Positions 36,016 to 49,050 of a DNA stretch of 64,000 bases are shown here, in pieces. Source of the DNA: Rhodeus uyekii (taxonomy: Eukaryota; Chordata; Actinopteri; Cypriniformes; Acheilognathidae). The number at the start of each line of letters is the position of its first letter. Position 1 is the stretch's first letter. The stretch lies in assembly GCA_037043235.1 (NCBI GenBank), contig JAWRVZ010000079.1, forward strand, positions 1,836,001 through 1,900,000, given 5' to 3'. The position numbers and the translations under genes were made by a program. The notes under the pieces were generated by a model, which worked only from the letters and a program-made list of their open reading frames with translations, was not told the origin of the DNA and made no database searches.

Positions 36016-39000
36016 GCTTTAGTTTCAGCAACCCTGTAAAATATATTTAGATATTTTATATATATATATATATATATATGTTTTAAAATGATACATTTTG
36101 ATTTCACTGGGATTTTATAATACTTTTAACACACCTTAATACACTTTACAAGTGTACTGAACTACCTGCTGTTAAAGGTTTGTAGCTCATGCTAATATAT
36201 TCACAGCCAACACTGATATTGAAAAAAAAAATTGAATCATTTTTGTGCTTTAATGCCACTTAGTCATTCCAATCTGCTTGCTGTTTTCTGTTCACCTTCT
36301 GGCTCTGGTCTTTCCATACCTTACTTCTCGCTTCCTGGTGCTCTTTCTTATTTGTACCAAACCAATTATCCATCAATTTTTTTATCTCTCTTCATCATCA
36401 CCTGTAACTTGTTTTCTTTCTGCTCAGTGAGGAGCTGGTTAACAGTGCTTGACTGAATAATGAGACTCGGCCCTATTAGAGTCTAATGGCCTTTAATTAA
36501 TTGAGAGGATAACAATCCAGTTTTAATTTCATACACATTAATGTGCACTGCTCTTAGACACTTCTGGCTTCTCCTCTTCCTTCCCCCTCCATCAATACCC
36601 ATCATCCACCCTTTTTTCCCTGAACGTTTGAAGGTGCTTTTCTCAATTCTGCTCAGGAATTCAGTTGTCCAATGCCCAATTAAAAATCAATTTGAGTTTT
36701 GTTTGACCAAAGGAGAAATGTGAGAAAGTGAAGCGAATGGCATGTATTCTAGTGCACTTCAATAACAATTGGTATTGTTGAGCAGCAACTCATTACCATG
36801 GTGACAGCCAGGTTGAGTTTAGGGGATATGACATCATCGCTTTGATGTCTGTTAGTGTCAGTGTCACTGTCACTCAAAAGAAACAGCAGCTCTCCTCTAT
36901 AGCTCTCTTCTAATCTTTCTTTGATTTCACTTGTACAACACTGAAAGCTTACATTCACTTCTGTTTTATTTTCATTGAGGCACTAACGCATTCAAAAGAA
37001 AAACCATTAAGTAAATAAAACCATTTGTGTTATTATATATGAGTATATGAGAATCTCCTGTTTTGTTTTAAAGCAAATGCTCGTTTGTCTCTAGAAAAAT
37101 GTGTTTTAGAATTAGTTGCACTTGAGAGCTCATACAAAAAAAGTCATTTAAATTTGAAAAGATGAGGTGCTAAATTATCACAGAAATTCTTTGTTTTTGA
37201 CAAAAAAAATTCCATTTAATTTGTCTCCTAAAACAGAAACATGGTTTTCCAAGAGTAAGGGAGACCAGAGAGTATGTTATCCGATAGATTCTTACAGTGA
37301 ACTCAATTACACTAAATTATCCCTTACTTGTGTAGATTAATGTCAAGTACAAAGAGTTTTCTCCTCCATCCCCATCTTCTCAGCAATAATATTTCTTATT
37401 TTTTTAAACATAAAATTCTTGATTTGTTATAAAAAAAACATTGCTGATTCAGATAACACCAGATTTGTAATTTAACATCTATTGACACGATTATTAGCCA
37501 TTATTATAAATATTATTATAAACCAAGTTATACCTTAAAATTGTCTTACAACTTCTGTCAACTGGCACTTGTCACAGACTTGTCGTGTCTCTTCACACTT
37601 CCTGTTTCCTTCCGTGTGCGTCCTCTGTCATTTCCTTCACCTGTTGTGTCAATCACTTTCTCGTTAGTCTTGTCACCTGTTCCTCATTATCCTGTGTATA
37701 AATACCCTCATGTTTTCCCTTGTCTTTGCCAATTATTCATGATGTTATTCCGTGTGTGAATGCCTTCATGGTTCTCTGTATTTCACTCCAGGTTTTTGCA
37801 CAAGTGTGCCTTTTTGTTTATACATTTAAAAAAAATTTGTTTAAATAAAGAGAGATTTATGTTTGAACCTGCCCTCGCCTTCATCATCCTTCACCTTAAT
37901 CCTAGCAGTGTTCTTGTTCAATTATTTCTAATTGTTAAACAGTTACTCTTCTCTTCTATATAAAAACATTTTCTACAACGGCATAATATAAAACAGTCCA
38001 ACTAGCTATTCTATAAATGTCAGTGACCTCCTGGGATCTAGAAAAAAACTTAAATTGTTTTTTTAATCCTTAAATATAAATTGTATTAATTAAATTTCAT
38101 TAAAGCTTCTGTCACATAAAATCTATGATTTAACTAAACAATTTCTAAAATATTTTTGGAAAATTGTCACACTCAAACCAACAAACATTTGGCATTTCTG
38201 AAAAGCCCAGGTCCCCTTAACATACACCAGAACTAAAAACCCGTAGAAAAATCTAATAAAAGCAAGACAAACATAAGTGGATGTGTTTCAGGAAGAAAAT
38301 TCCTCTGGTTTCCCTGAAGATTAGGCTTCTTTTGTTCAGTGTTACCTATTTATCCCTGGTAATCCCTACTTCAAATCCAAAATGGCATCATATCACCACA
38401 GCTCTTAAAGAAGCTACAACATATGGTTTAATGTTTTGTGCAGCATTTTAATGTTGATACTGAAAGATAAGGTCTTCAATCCTGCGATAGCAATCATGTA
38501 ATATCCGCATTCTGCAAGTTATAAAATGTGAATCACGACCAGCACAACAAAACCAGTCCTGTGTCACCAATGCTGCTGGCTTTCGAACTCCTAATTTGTT
38601 TGATTGTTGTTAATATCAACTCCAGTCCTCCACAATCAGAAATGCCCCAGGCCTTTTCTGATCGAGTGCCACTTGATCTCTACGTCTTGCATTAAATGAA
38701 TAGAACCTAATTAGAGCGGTTCAATAAGACAATGATTTAAGAATGTTAATAACAGCACATTCCCATACAAAAAAAAGATCACATACTGAGGCTGCAGGGT
38801 TGATCGGTAACATGAGGCTGTTTAATTGGGATGGCGAGCCTGCGCGGCAACAGGACGCTTCCTTCGCCGCGTGCTATCTCTGCTGCTATCTGCCAGGCGC
38901 TTAGCTCTGCTTTCATTACATCTGGACCGCAGAGCCTCTGATCAGCATGATAGCGTCCTAAAAAGAGTTGTATTAAGAGAGGGGCAGAACACCAGTGAAT

Positions 39001-39714
39001 TCATAAGCAGCCAATATAATATGCCACACACCTGTGAATGAGACGGACGAGCCAACATGATACACAAAAGAAAGAGACGGAACATAACGCACAAAAAACA
39101 TTCTCATCCGTTCCATCTCAATCGCACACGCGTATATTTAAGCATGCCAGAGGAAGAGACAAAAATCCTCTGGGAGGAAATGGAAAGAATAGGGGGGAGA
39201 GACAAGAGAGGGAGTGAGTGGGAAGAGAAAGGGTGAAATGCACAGAAAAAGAAGGGGATCAAGCCAGGGGAGATTTTTAATGAGGAAAAACAAAGAAATG
39301 AGCGACTGCTTGTGCTACAGACCATCTTTAATCCCACTCGTCTTGAGCGAGATAGTTAGAAAGAGAGTTGAGATGGATCAGTGAGTCCTCTTCAAAAAAG
39401 GAAGTATCTTGGTAGAAGTGTGTGTTCTGATTTTAAAATGTGTGTTCTGATATTGTATTGTACAAGTGTGTTCGTAGGAGTGTGTGTTCTCACGCATGTA
39501 TCATTAGGCATCATTAGAGAAAATTATATGGAGGGAGAAAGACAGATGCTTCCCTTGGCACATGTAACTGTTGTGCGAACCCCTTACACCACTGCAACAC
39601 ACTGCAAGACAACAGAAACATAATATCTATACACAAGCATGCATAAATACATGCAAATAATTTATTCTGTATTGTATTGCAATACTCACAAACAAGGATT
39701 AAGGAATCGTTATC

Positions 39715-40226
39715 ACTCTCTTTCTCTCTGTATCATACTCTGTGATGTGTTTGCAGTATTATTTTAGTCAACATTAATTAATTTGCACTGTCAACATTAA
39801 TAAGCAGGGCTTCTTTATCAGTGATTATATGAAGGACTTAGAATCCTCTTAAAGGGACAGCTCACTACACTTAAAAATTAAACTGTTGTCATTGTTCAAT
39901 TTTTATTCTCACGTCGCTCAATACCTGTACAACTATCTTTCTTCTGTGGTACACTAAATTTTGTGGATTTTGTGGAACACAAAAGAAGATATTTCAGTGA
40001 GTGAGGTCCAATATTGTTTTTCATGACATGTTTGGAATGACATGAAAGTGAGAAAATTATGACAGGAGTTTCATTTTTAGGTGAACTATCCCCTTAAGAG
40101 GAATCTAAATCCTTCAGGAATAAAGGAGCCTTGCTTATTAATGTTGACAGTGCAAATTAACGTAGGCTAAAATAATATTGCAAACACATTGCACAGTCTG
40201 ACACAGAGAGAAAGAGAGCAAGAGAC
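39715..40226. repeat. interrupted long palindrome
   Basis: The left arm 39715-39848 and right arm 40098-40226 are reverse complements at roughly 85 percent by eye. For example, TTTGCACTGTCAACATTAAT in the left arm faces ATTAATGTTGACAGTGCAAA in the right. The left arm carries a short internal duplication of CAACATTAAT. The centre is occupied by the TTAA-flanked element 39853-40093. Confidence 0.8.
39853..40093. mobile_element. TTAA-flanked MITE inserted at the centre of a palindrome
   Basis: TTAA lies at 39849-39852 and 40094-40097. The ends AGGGACAGCTCACT and, reversed, GGGGATAGTTCACC belong to the very common cyprinid MITE with terminus AAAGGGACAGTTCACCC. The interior retains CTTTCTTCTGTGGTACAC and TGTGGAACACAAAAGAAGAT. 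A fragment of the same family lies at 54420. Confidence 0.75.
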
Positions 40227-40608
40227 TACAACAACAAGAAGAAAACATGCCCACAGGAAATGGAATTAGCCATCGTGCAAGTAAAACTATAACACATGTG
40301 GCTCAGTCCAAACACAGTTTCTCTTTCCACATCCATCCATCCATTCCACTGTTTCTCTAGCCACTGCGCATTCTAACAAATTTCTCCTCCTTTACCCCTC
40401 CCCCCTCTTTACTTAATCCTTCATCCTCCTCTTCTTCACATTTCTGCATGTCTAATCCTATATATTCCTTGATGTTATGCTATACACTCACTCCTCACTA
40501 TCTCTGTTTCTCCTCCTCTCTCTGTCTCTCCCTCCCTCCCCTTCCTCTTCTTTCTCTCTCTCTCTCTCTCTCCCTTTCTCTATCTCTTTCTCTTGCACCA
40601 CCTGTTAG

Positions 40609-40674
40609 TGCAGACCCCTGTGCTTTGGAATCCACTTGTTTATGAGGGAGTCTTTCACACTCACACAATCAAAG
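40609..40674 (+). other. doc2a: candidate noncoding 5' exon of doc2a
   Basis: A long pyrimidine tract (40500-40600) ends in CACCTGTTAG, and 66 bp later comes CAAAG|GTAAGAG, a near-consensus donor. The exon is on the strand and in the position expected for a 5' UTR exon spliced to the acceptor TGGTTTAG before the doc2a ATG. The CT-rich tract may be only a microsatellite, so this is a prediction. Confidence 0.4.
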
Positions 40675-41677
40675 GTAAGAGAAAATCCTGCTTATTTATC
40701 TTTGTCTGTAACTTCCTAGTACCTGTTATGTAATTTAATCTCCTGGCATTTTCTTGTTTATTCATTTATTTGTTTGTCCCTCTCTTTGCAAACCCCTCCC
40801 TCCCTTTCTGTATCTATTGTAATTAGTCAATTCATTGTTAACCCTTTCTTGCTGCGTTAATGCGTTTATATTTCTGGAAATGAAATTATCAAACATTCCG
40901 CTCTATCGATTTACCGCCGGTCCCCTTATCCTCTCTTTCTGTCCTTGTCTGTGTGCCCCCAAAACCTGCACTCATTCTGCGTTAAGTATTAATGTACTCA
41001 TGTATGCATGCATGTTAACCTTTTCACTCTCTTCCTGTTTCTCTCTCACCTCCCCTCCACCCCTCAAACTCTCACTTGCTGTTTTGTTTTAGCATAATCT
41101 TAATTTTAGCTGGGAAGAACATACTTCATTCTGGCATAGAACAGGAAGATATGTGAATAATCTGACACATGGAGATGCTGTGATATGAGATACGGTGCAT
41201 GCCATGTTTTTTTTTTTTAAAGCTCTTTTGGAAAGCGTTCAATGTGGTAATCCATCAGTCTCTGAGTGGCACAGTGACTGACTGTGAAACGATTATGTGC
41301 TTCTCATCAGGACCACTGATCTTGTGTGAATAAAAGAGAACATGATACCACTGATGAGACACATAAGACGGTTTAGAGAGACAGACAGACAGATATTTCA
41401 GTTAAAAATAAACTGAAAAGAATTCATTATTTTTAAGGATGTTTGGAATGGATAATTAAAGCTATTTAAAAAAAAAATTAAGATAGTTAAAAAAAACCTA
41501 GATAAGATAGTTAAAAAAAGAGTTTTATAAATCTTTTTACTGGTAAAAATATGGATGTGTGTATATAGATTTTGCGTAATGAAAATGTGCGCCTTGAATA
41601 AAATTTAATTTTACATTTTAGAAAACAAAATAGGGCAATAGGCTGAAAACAGTTTTTAGTGCAGATAGTTTTTAGTG

Positions 41678-41696
41678 CCCCCCCCCCCCCCCCCCC
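41678..41696. repeat. poly(C) run
   Basis: Nineteen consecutive C residues; length is likely to vary between individuals or be miscalled. Confidence 0.95.
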
Positions 41697-43284
41697 TACT
41701 GGAACCTACTCAAATAAAGTTCCATACTTTTCTAAACTGATGGATGGAGAGATGGATAGATAGCTCTATGGTTGTTCAGTAAGAGTAGATTTAGACTCCA
41801 GGCAGAAGCAGTGAAGAACTGAACAAGAATTTTAAACACTGAATGAGACAAAAGACAGAGACAGTGAAAAAGTTAAACAGATACATGTGTCAGTTACACA
41901 ATTAAAGTATTGTGCAGCTTAGTCAGCTACTTAATTTGATCGGCAAGAGTATGTTGACAGCAGTCCAAATCACATCTAGCCATTGTATTTGGCTTCAAGT
42001 GCCAACAGTGTCATTATGTACTGTGACAACCCATCGCCAAAAATGTCAGTAATTTACAATACTGAATATCTCTCTTCATTACTTCCTCTCACATCCCCCC
42101 ATCCACCCCCCCCTCCCTCCCCCCCAAATCTGAGGCGTCTTCTCAACAGCCTCTTCATGTCTTGCTGTGATCCAATCTCAAACACTGACATTCATTCATT
42201 TTGTGACTGCACTCACAGACTTAGCGGGCTATTGCGCAATGCGCACAGTTCACAATGCAAAGCAGTAGGCGAGAGTCTTCACACTGCCACGACACATTGC
42301 AGAGCGCACAAGTTACTGCAAGTTTGTTTTTCTTTTTTTAAATTAATGACATAAAACAACAGTGCCAACATGACAGCTGACTTAATTCTAGATTGGTTTA
42401 TAGCATTGCACCAGCCATTTGGATTTTAAGCAGTGGCTCTAGCCATTGCTTAAAACATAGATTTCCTAAAAGATTGCACTACGAATGAGGTCTACAGTTG
42501 CCCGCCAGGAAAAACAATGTAAATTAGATTATATTCGAATCTGCCGTTGGCTTGGAAGTTTCTGAAAGACATAAAATCACTTTTGAATTGAAATGAGCCC
42601 ACACAGTTATCTCTGAAGAAATGGTCTCAGAAGATGAAAAAATATATACGATACAATCACATTTAGTTGATACAAAATTATATTATTATTCAGATTTGTT
42701 CTACTGTGCAAGTATCATTTCTTTCAAAATCTAATTTCGTCACATAATGATTTTAGATGTAAATTGACATTTCCCTCAGTCTGAGAGTTGAAAAACAATC
42801 CTTAAATTTTGGTCCTCGCCAGTGAATTGGAAATCATTGAAAATGTTTAAATAAATAATGAAATAAACAGGTTTCATAAACCATCACAGACATGTATTAT
42901 TATGTACAGCAGGTGGTGGGAAGAGATTTGATTTGAAGTCTGAAAAAAAGGAAATTCTGCTTGGCGTGAGGTACTGTGCTAATCGCTAATCTTGTTAGCG
43001 TCCATGTGTCATGATCTCATTAGCTGTGCTGCACCAATGCCATTATGACAACTTACCTGCCACCACCGTGGAGACATCCATGATTCCTGTCAAAACAGTG
43101 GACGCCCTGATGGATTGACAAGTAAAAATCTCTGCAATGGCATGTAATGATGTGCATTTGGTCAAATAGGCCAAAATAACCTTAAAGGCCAGCTATGTAT
43201 GAATATGTATTCCTGCATTTTTCCTTCACTATGGCTATGAGTAGAACCCGTAGCAAGATTTTATACTGTTTTTGAAAGAAGTCA

Positions 43285-43690
43285 TCTATGCTCACCAAGT
43301 CTGCCTTTAATTGATCAAAAATACAGTAAAAAAATAATATTGTGAAACATTATTACAATTTAATATGACTGTTTTTAATATACATCAGTCTTCAGTGCCA
43401 CATAATGCTTCATAAATAATTCTAATATTCTGATTTGAAGCTCAATCTCAAAAGATTTCATATTATCATCAATGTTGAAAACAGCTTTTGACATTGCTTA
43501 ATATTTTTATGTATACATTTTTCAGGATAATTTTATATATATACAAAGTTGAAAAGAACAGCATTTATCCTATAATAAATCTATTAGATATTTTAAATGT
43601 TCATAATATAATAAAACCTATTTTATATGTATAATGTAATAAATGTTTGATCAATTTAATGTATTCTTGCTGAATAAAAGTATTAATTTC
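43285..43690. repeat. dispersed repeat family, copy 3
   Basis: The longest readable stretch of the family: CACCAAGTCTGCCTTTAATTGATC, then AATATTGTGAAACATTATTA, CAGTCTTCAGTGCCACATAATG, ATTATCATCAATGTTGAAAACAG, and finally GATCAATTTAATGTATTCTTGCTGAATAAAAGTATTAATTTC, each part aligned with the other copies. Confidence 0.7.
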
Positions 43691-45602
43691 ATTAAAATGA
43701 ATTTATGAATTTATAAAATAATACGTAGCTGCTTATGCATTCCAAGGTTGTCCAACCTTAAGAATGATGCTGACTGTTCTTTGGTACCACCAAATTTAAA
43801 ATTATCTTCCCTGATTGAAATTCTTCATTATTTCTGCTGGGATTAGCTGCAAACACCCTGATACATTCTCAGAGGAGCTTTTGCATATCAAGTGTGCCCA
43901 CAGAAACAAGACGTTGTGACTCGAACCATGAATAAAGTCAAAAGTGCATTCGCACTTCTTATCAAATTACTCACTCATTTTCTCCCTTTCTCTAAACCCA
44001 TTTCCCATCCTCTCCTCATTCTATCACCGTAACTCTTAATATTAATATTTTGTGTTCTGAAGCTGCTCCAAAAGCGATTAGTGAAGTTGTCAAACTTTAA
44101 CCGCTACCTGTTTTCCAGCTCAACTCACGCTGTGGGTGAGAAGAGCAGGTCGAAATTGAAAGCGTGGTGTGGCACGCAAGTTCGGCATCTCAGAAACAGT
44201 TTTGACAAGCCAGGTCTATTCATCTCAGTCTCTGGAGGTATTAAAGATCAAATCCTTATCTGAGAGTCTGACAAAACAAACAACAACAAACAAGGCTGTT
44301 TAGAGGTCTCTGAAAGAAGGTCTTTAATTTAGAAAGGGAGACACAAAGGCATACCAGTGGTTTCAATTTACTTAGAATAAAACCGAGTACGCCTGCAGGG
44401 AAGAGGAAATCGGCCAAACACGGCTTCTGGCTTCAAGCATAGATTTTTGCTCACGACTTCTAAATAAATCAGAGCAGGGCTTAGATGGCGAGTTCTTAAA
44501 GCTAGAGCTCAGCACAAACTTCTTAAGCCGCAGCATGCAATCGCCCACTCTCCTCCAACTCTGAACCTCCAGCCACACTCTTTCCTCACTTCGCTTTGTA
44601 CCTACTCATACTCACAGCCTCTAGCCTATTGCTCTAATGCTGTAGTTTGCAGCTCCACTCAGCAACTATGTTGTAACTCTCGTGTATATTTATGTCTGTT
44701 TAACGTTCAAAGCACTGAAAGCAGAATGCAACAAAAAACAATTGGTTTTGGTCTCTAACATAGGACTCCAGATCCAGTACAATGTCTACAAGTCCTTTAT
44801 CTTACATTTCCTCGATCTCTCAAGAGGAATTCTTTGTTTCAAATTCAATGGCCTCAACATTCAAAGGAGAATCTAAGACTAAATGACCAAGACTGAACCA
44901 AGTGTCCTCAAGAATTTCTGTCATGCTGGGGAAGACTACATGAACATCTGTGCTCATGAAACTGCTTTTGAAAGTACGGGAAGTGTGATAGTTATGGATG
45001 TTTGCTGTTAAACATCAAGTTCATAGGTCTACACCCAAGCCTATCACCAAATGCCCTTGAATAAGACAGTAGGCATTGTTCAGAATGCAAGCAAAATTGG
45101 CCCAATTTTTTTTGCTTATACGTGACTCAGATGTGTATTTTTGTTGTTTTCATAACATTGTGAACCATACATGTGCCACTTCCATATTTGGTTCCTAAAC
45201 TAGATAGATACAGGTTCAATCTTTTGCAATGCAACCTCAGTTTGAAAAGATCAGAATTCAGCACTCGACATTCGTCACAATCTGTGCTGACGGGAGTCAC
45301 TTCAAAGACTTTACATACCGGTAGTCAGTTCAGGCAGGGACAGCATGGTGTCAGAACTAATAAGTATTATGGGGGAAATTATATGAGAAAAACTTTGCTC
45401 TCTTTTTCCTCATCATCGTTTTCACCCTATATGTCGCCTGCGCACAAATCACTAGATTCTGCAGTACAGAATTTCCGTTTGAACTATCCCTTTAACCACC
45501 GTGGCTCTGGTGGAATTGTCTGTGTATTTGAAGTCGCTTTGGATGAAGCACATCTAAGTGAATAAGTGTCAAAATAACTCTCTTTCTCTCTGGTTTAGCT
45601 CT

Positions 45603-48600
45603 ATGACGGTGCGTAAGGGAAAAAAGCTCACCATCTCCATCCAGGAACACATGGCCATAGACGTCTGTCCTGGCCCCATACGACCAATTAGACAGATCTC
45701 TGCCTATTTCCCCCGGCTCTCCCCGACCGCCGAGCCCATCTCTCCTAACCCTGCTTCTCCGCTGGCTCTCAGCCCAGGGGTTGGGACCTCTGGAGGACCG
45801 AGTGGAAGTCTCTTGTCCCCTCTGCAGGCAGGGGCGAGGGGAGGGGGTGGAACTCTGTCAGCAGCAAGCAGCATCGAGACATCAGTGGACATCTGCAGTT
45901 CAGACAGCGATGACAGTAGTAAGTTTTGACATTGTGTGCGTAAATATCTGGAGAACAATAACACACACATCCAAGGGGAACTCTTTAGTCATACATCAAC
46001 ACACAACTGTAACTGTAAGGTATCATGAAAGTATAATAATGTTACATAAGTTGTACTGTGGCCTCTTAGCACAACTCCGTGATCACATTTGAGTTACACG
46101 TGAGAAACCATGCATCTCAGAAGTGGCTGTGAAAAGTAAGAGTGGGTTTTATTAGTCTTAGGACAACATTCATAGGATAAATATTATTCAAACACGTTGC
46201 ACTCAGAGATTTAGGATTATGGATGGCGTTCCAAATATACAAATAATTTTGGCTCTTATAAAACATTATTGGATTTTATTAATGATATCGTTTCCAGGAG
46301 AAGATGGCATGGCGGATCATGAAAACTAAATCACTATTTGTGACACATGCTGTTATTTGAAGTTGGATATCGCATTGAGAAAAGCTGTTTTTACTGTTTT
46401 ATAATTATTATTATTTTCTAACAAAGTCTCATCTTTAAATCATCTTAGTTACATTGCAAAATCCGGTCGGATAATCTCTTCCTCTTTACCATAGTAGTTA
46501 GGCTGTAGCACGATAGAAATATGAATAAACACCAGAAGGTATGTTGAAAATATTCAGTAAAACTTACTGTAATGTATCTTTACTGAAGTAATTGCATGAT
46601 TAATGTTTCTTTCAACATTTGACTTTGGCGAGTACTTTCATAACTAATCGTTAGTTTTTGTACAAATCGTAAAATCATAAATGTATTTTTAATTATGTGG
46701 GGCCTACACTATATTATAAATTAGAATTTTGCTTAAAATTATTGATAGTGCATGTGATTTAGCCAATGTTTGAATAAATATTGTCAAAAAATGACAAACA
46801 GCCTTAAAAATTTTAAGAAATCTTTCATTCACTCAAAAAACTAAAAAACAAACAAACAAACAAACTAAACAAAAGTCGTTGGCTTTAGATTTGGAGTAGA
46901 AACATACACCGTTTAACATTTTGATGTGAAATTACAATATATTACATATATTACAGGTTATATATATTACAATATGATACAGGTTAATAATATCACAGTA
47001 GGAGTTTCTATCTGCACTAAAAACTGTACTTTTTTGGAAAACACAATTTACTGTAAACATACAACACATCATAATGTACGTCTACAGTGCAATGTATTAT
47101 GATGGTGCTAATAATATAGTGCGGCATGAATATATTATGCTATGGAGTTTCTTGATTCTTATTGGTTTTCTAGTTATTGGTAATTTTTTGGGCTTAAACA
47201 ATACTAAAAGAAAATCTTCCTATTCATGTTGAGAATAGTTTGACTAAATTATTTCATGTTTAGCTTGCCATAATTTTAATAAATGTTTTTATTCATCACC
47301 TTTCTGATTTTCTGAAATTTGAATATGAATGCAGAGGGTCCAAGATCCCAAGCTAATGGGACACTAATCATCATTGTGGTGACAAGACAATTACAGTGGT
47401 AAAGAATACATTTATTAATGGTATTATTAAAGGCAACATTATCTGAAAAACTAGAGCAGTAATTTACTGTGATGTCAGGATCATTCTGCTGTTGATTCAC
47501 AGTCAGTTGTAAGAAAACGACCCAACATGCATTGATTTCACAGTCAATTTCTGACTACAGAAATTTATTGTAAAATGACACTCTTTAATCCTGTAAATTC
47601 CTGGCATCCTATTTTTTTGTGTAATATTTATATGATTAGAAATTAGTCTAGTGTCCCTTTTCAGTGAGTGCATACAACTAAAAACATTTCTGGGACATGA
47701 TGAGTTGTTAACAACTCCAAAATTAAAACAACTTATTACATTTATATAATAAATATATTATCCATATGGTATCAATTCACAAATGGGCATCCTATGCTAT
47801 ATGTCCTGTAGGAATACATAGCTATACTGTACATAGCAAAGTATTATGTTGCAATATATATACACACATATACATGATGTGATTTGTGGGAAAATATATT
47901 TTTGAAAGACTTTTATTTATTCATGAAAATATATACATTTGAGTAGATTACCTCTGTGCCTCTCATTGGTTTCATATGGATTACATAATTAAACTTCACA
48001 TTTCAAGCTTTCTATAGATATAAATCTTATTGTGAACAAGGCACTTACACACAAAGTTTCAGTTCATATTTCATCCAAAATAATCACAAATGCAATGGCA
48101 CAATGTGCCGCCAACAAAAATAGACTATGTGTCTCACATGGCTTGAGTCAGAATGAGCAGGGAATTCACTTCCATCCTGCTGGCTCCTGTAGTCAATTCT
48201 CAGTTGTAATATTTCTAGGATGTAATAATTCTAGGATGTGAGGGTCCTGTAAAATACAATGAAATGAAACTCTGAATCATTTTATGTTTCCTTAATTTGC
48301 CAAGCTGCAGTTTTCATGTTGAAATGGACTGTTATGTGACTATTGTGCTGTGTGACATTATGAAAGGCTGCTGATCATAACTTAAACGCACAGTGTCTCT
48401 CATCACACAAGCAGGAGCGCCAACAATGAAAGTACATTTCTCATTTTATATGAAACAAGCGTGTACATTTTAGATATTGTATATGGTCTATTGGTAAAGT
48501 AGTATTGATCACTCACTGTTTAGTAGTGTCAAAATTAACGCAATTGCAATATCCATTTTTTCTGTAATCCTTTGGCTAGTGTTACATTTATATGATCACG

Positions 48601-48995
48601 GAAATGCTTTTAAATCATTCACCCGAAGGGTTTAAATAAAACACAAAAGAGGCAATGTCTGTGTGACACACACGACCCCTGCTCACCGGCCGCTTCAGAC
48701 AGGACAAAAACATGCCAAAATATGCCTTTTTGGTCTAGTATCCTTGAAAGTACAATTAATTTAGTTAAATTAAGTCTATATAAAGAGTTGTGAGAAAATG
48801 GGATGTGTGTCAGATCCACGTTATTTGTGTCAAATCTTCAAGTAACAGCAGCCCAATAAACCTGCTGCTGTGATGTTAATCAAACAATAAAAGACAGCTT
48901 TAGAATGATTAATTATAATTTATGCAGTAAAAACTGAAGTGCTTGATAAATTGATTCATTTCTGTATGTGCATACATATATATACTGTATATATG

Positions 48996-49050
<55 letters not shown>

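Larger units (their letters stand above)
31060..40608. other. gene desert, nupr1 to doc2a
   Basis: No coding exon could be supported. The stretch holds the TTAA element 31579-32367, a GT microsatellite, a Tc1-like relic at 35330-36015, a TA tract at 36055-36079 and the palindrome 39715-40226. Two segments look like unspliced noncoding functional DNA: 36440-36540 (homeobox-type TTAATTAATT core in mixed-composition sequence) and 38640-39030 (GC-balanced, no repeat words). Both are candidates only. Confidence 0.5.
40675..45598. other. noncoding stretch upstream of the doc2a start codon
   Basis: Probably a doc2a 5' intron. It contains the poly(C) run, dispersed repeat copy 3 and two mixed-composition segments. 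One (42180-42310) carries the C/EBP-type palindrome ATTGCGCAAT. The other (42950-43090) has GCTAATCGCTAATCTTGTTAG and ATCTCATTAGCTGTGCTGC, both resembling homeodomain site clusters. No coding exon was found. Confidence 0.45.

Noticed and set aside
42230..42245. ATTGCGCAAT as a C/EBP site
   Set aside because: A lone 10-bp palindrome with no supporting context; kept only as a remark in the regional entry.
45173..45565. 130-codon frame just before the doc2a start
   Set aside because: It ends before the doc2a acceptor, contains a SINE-tail-like end (GAAGTCGCTTTGGATGAAG), and lacks a protein family match.
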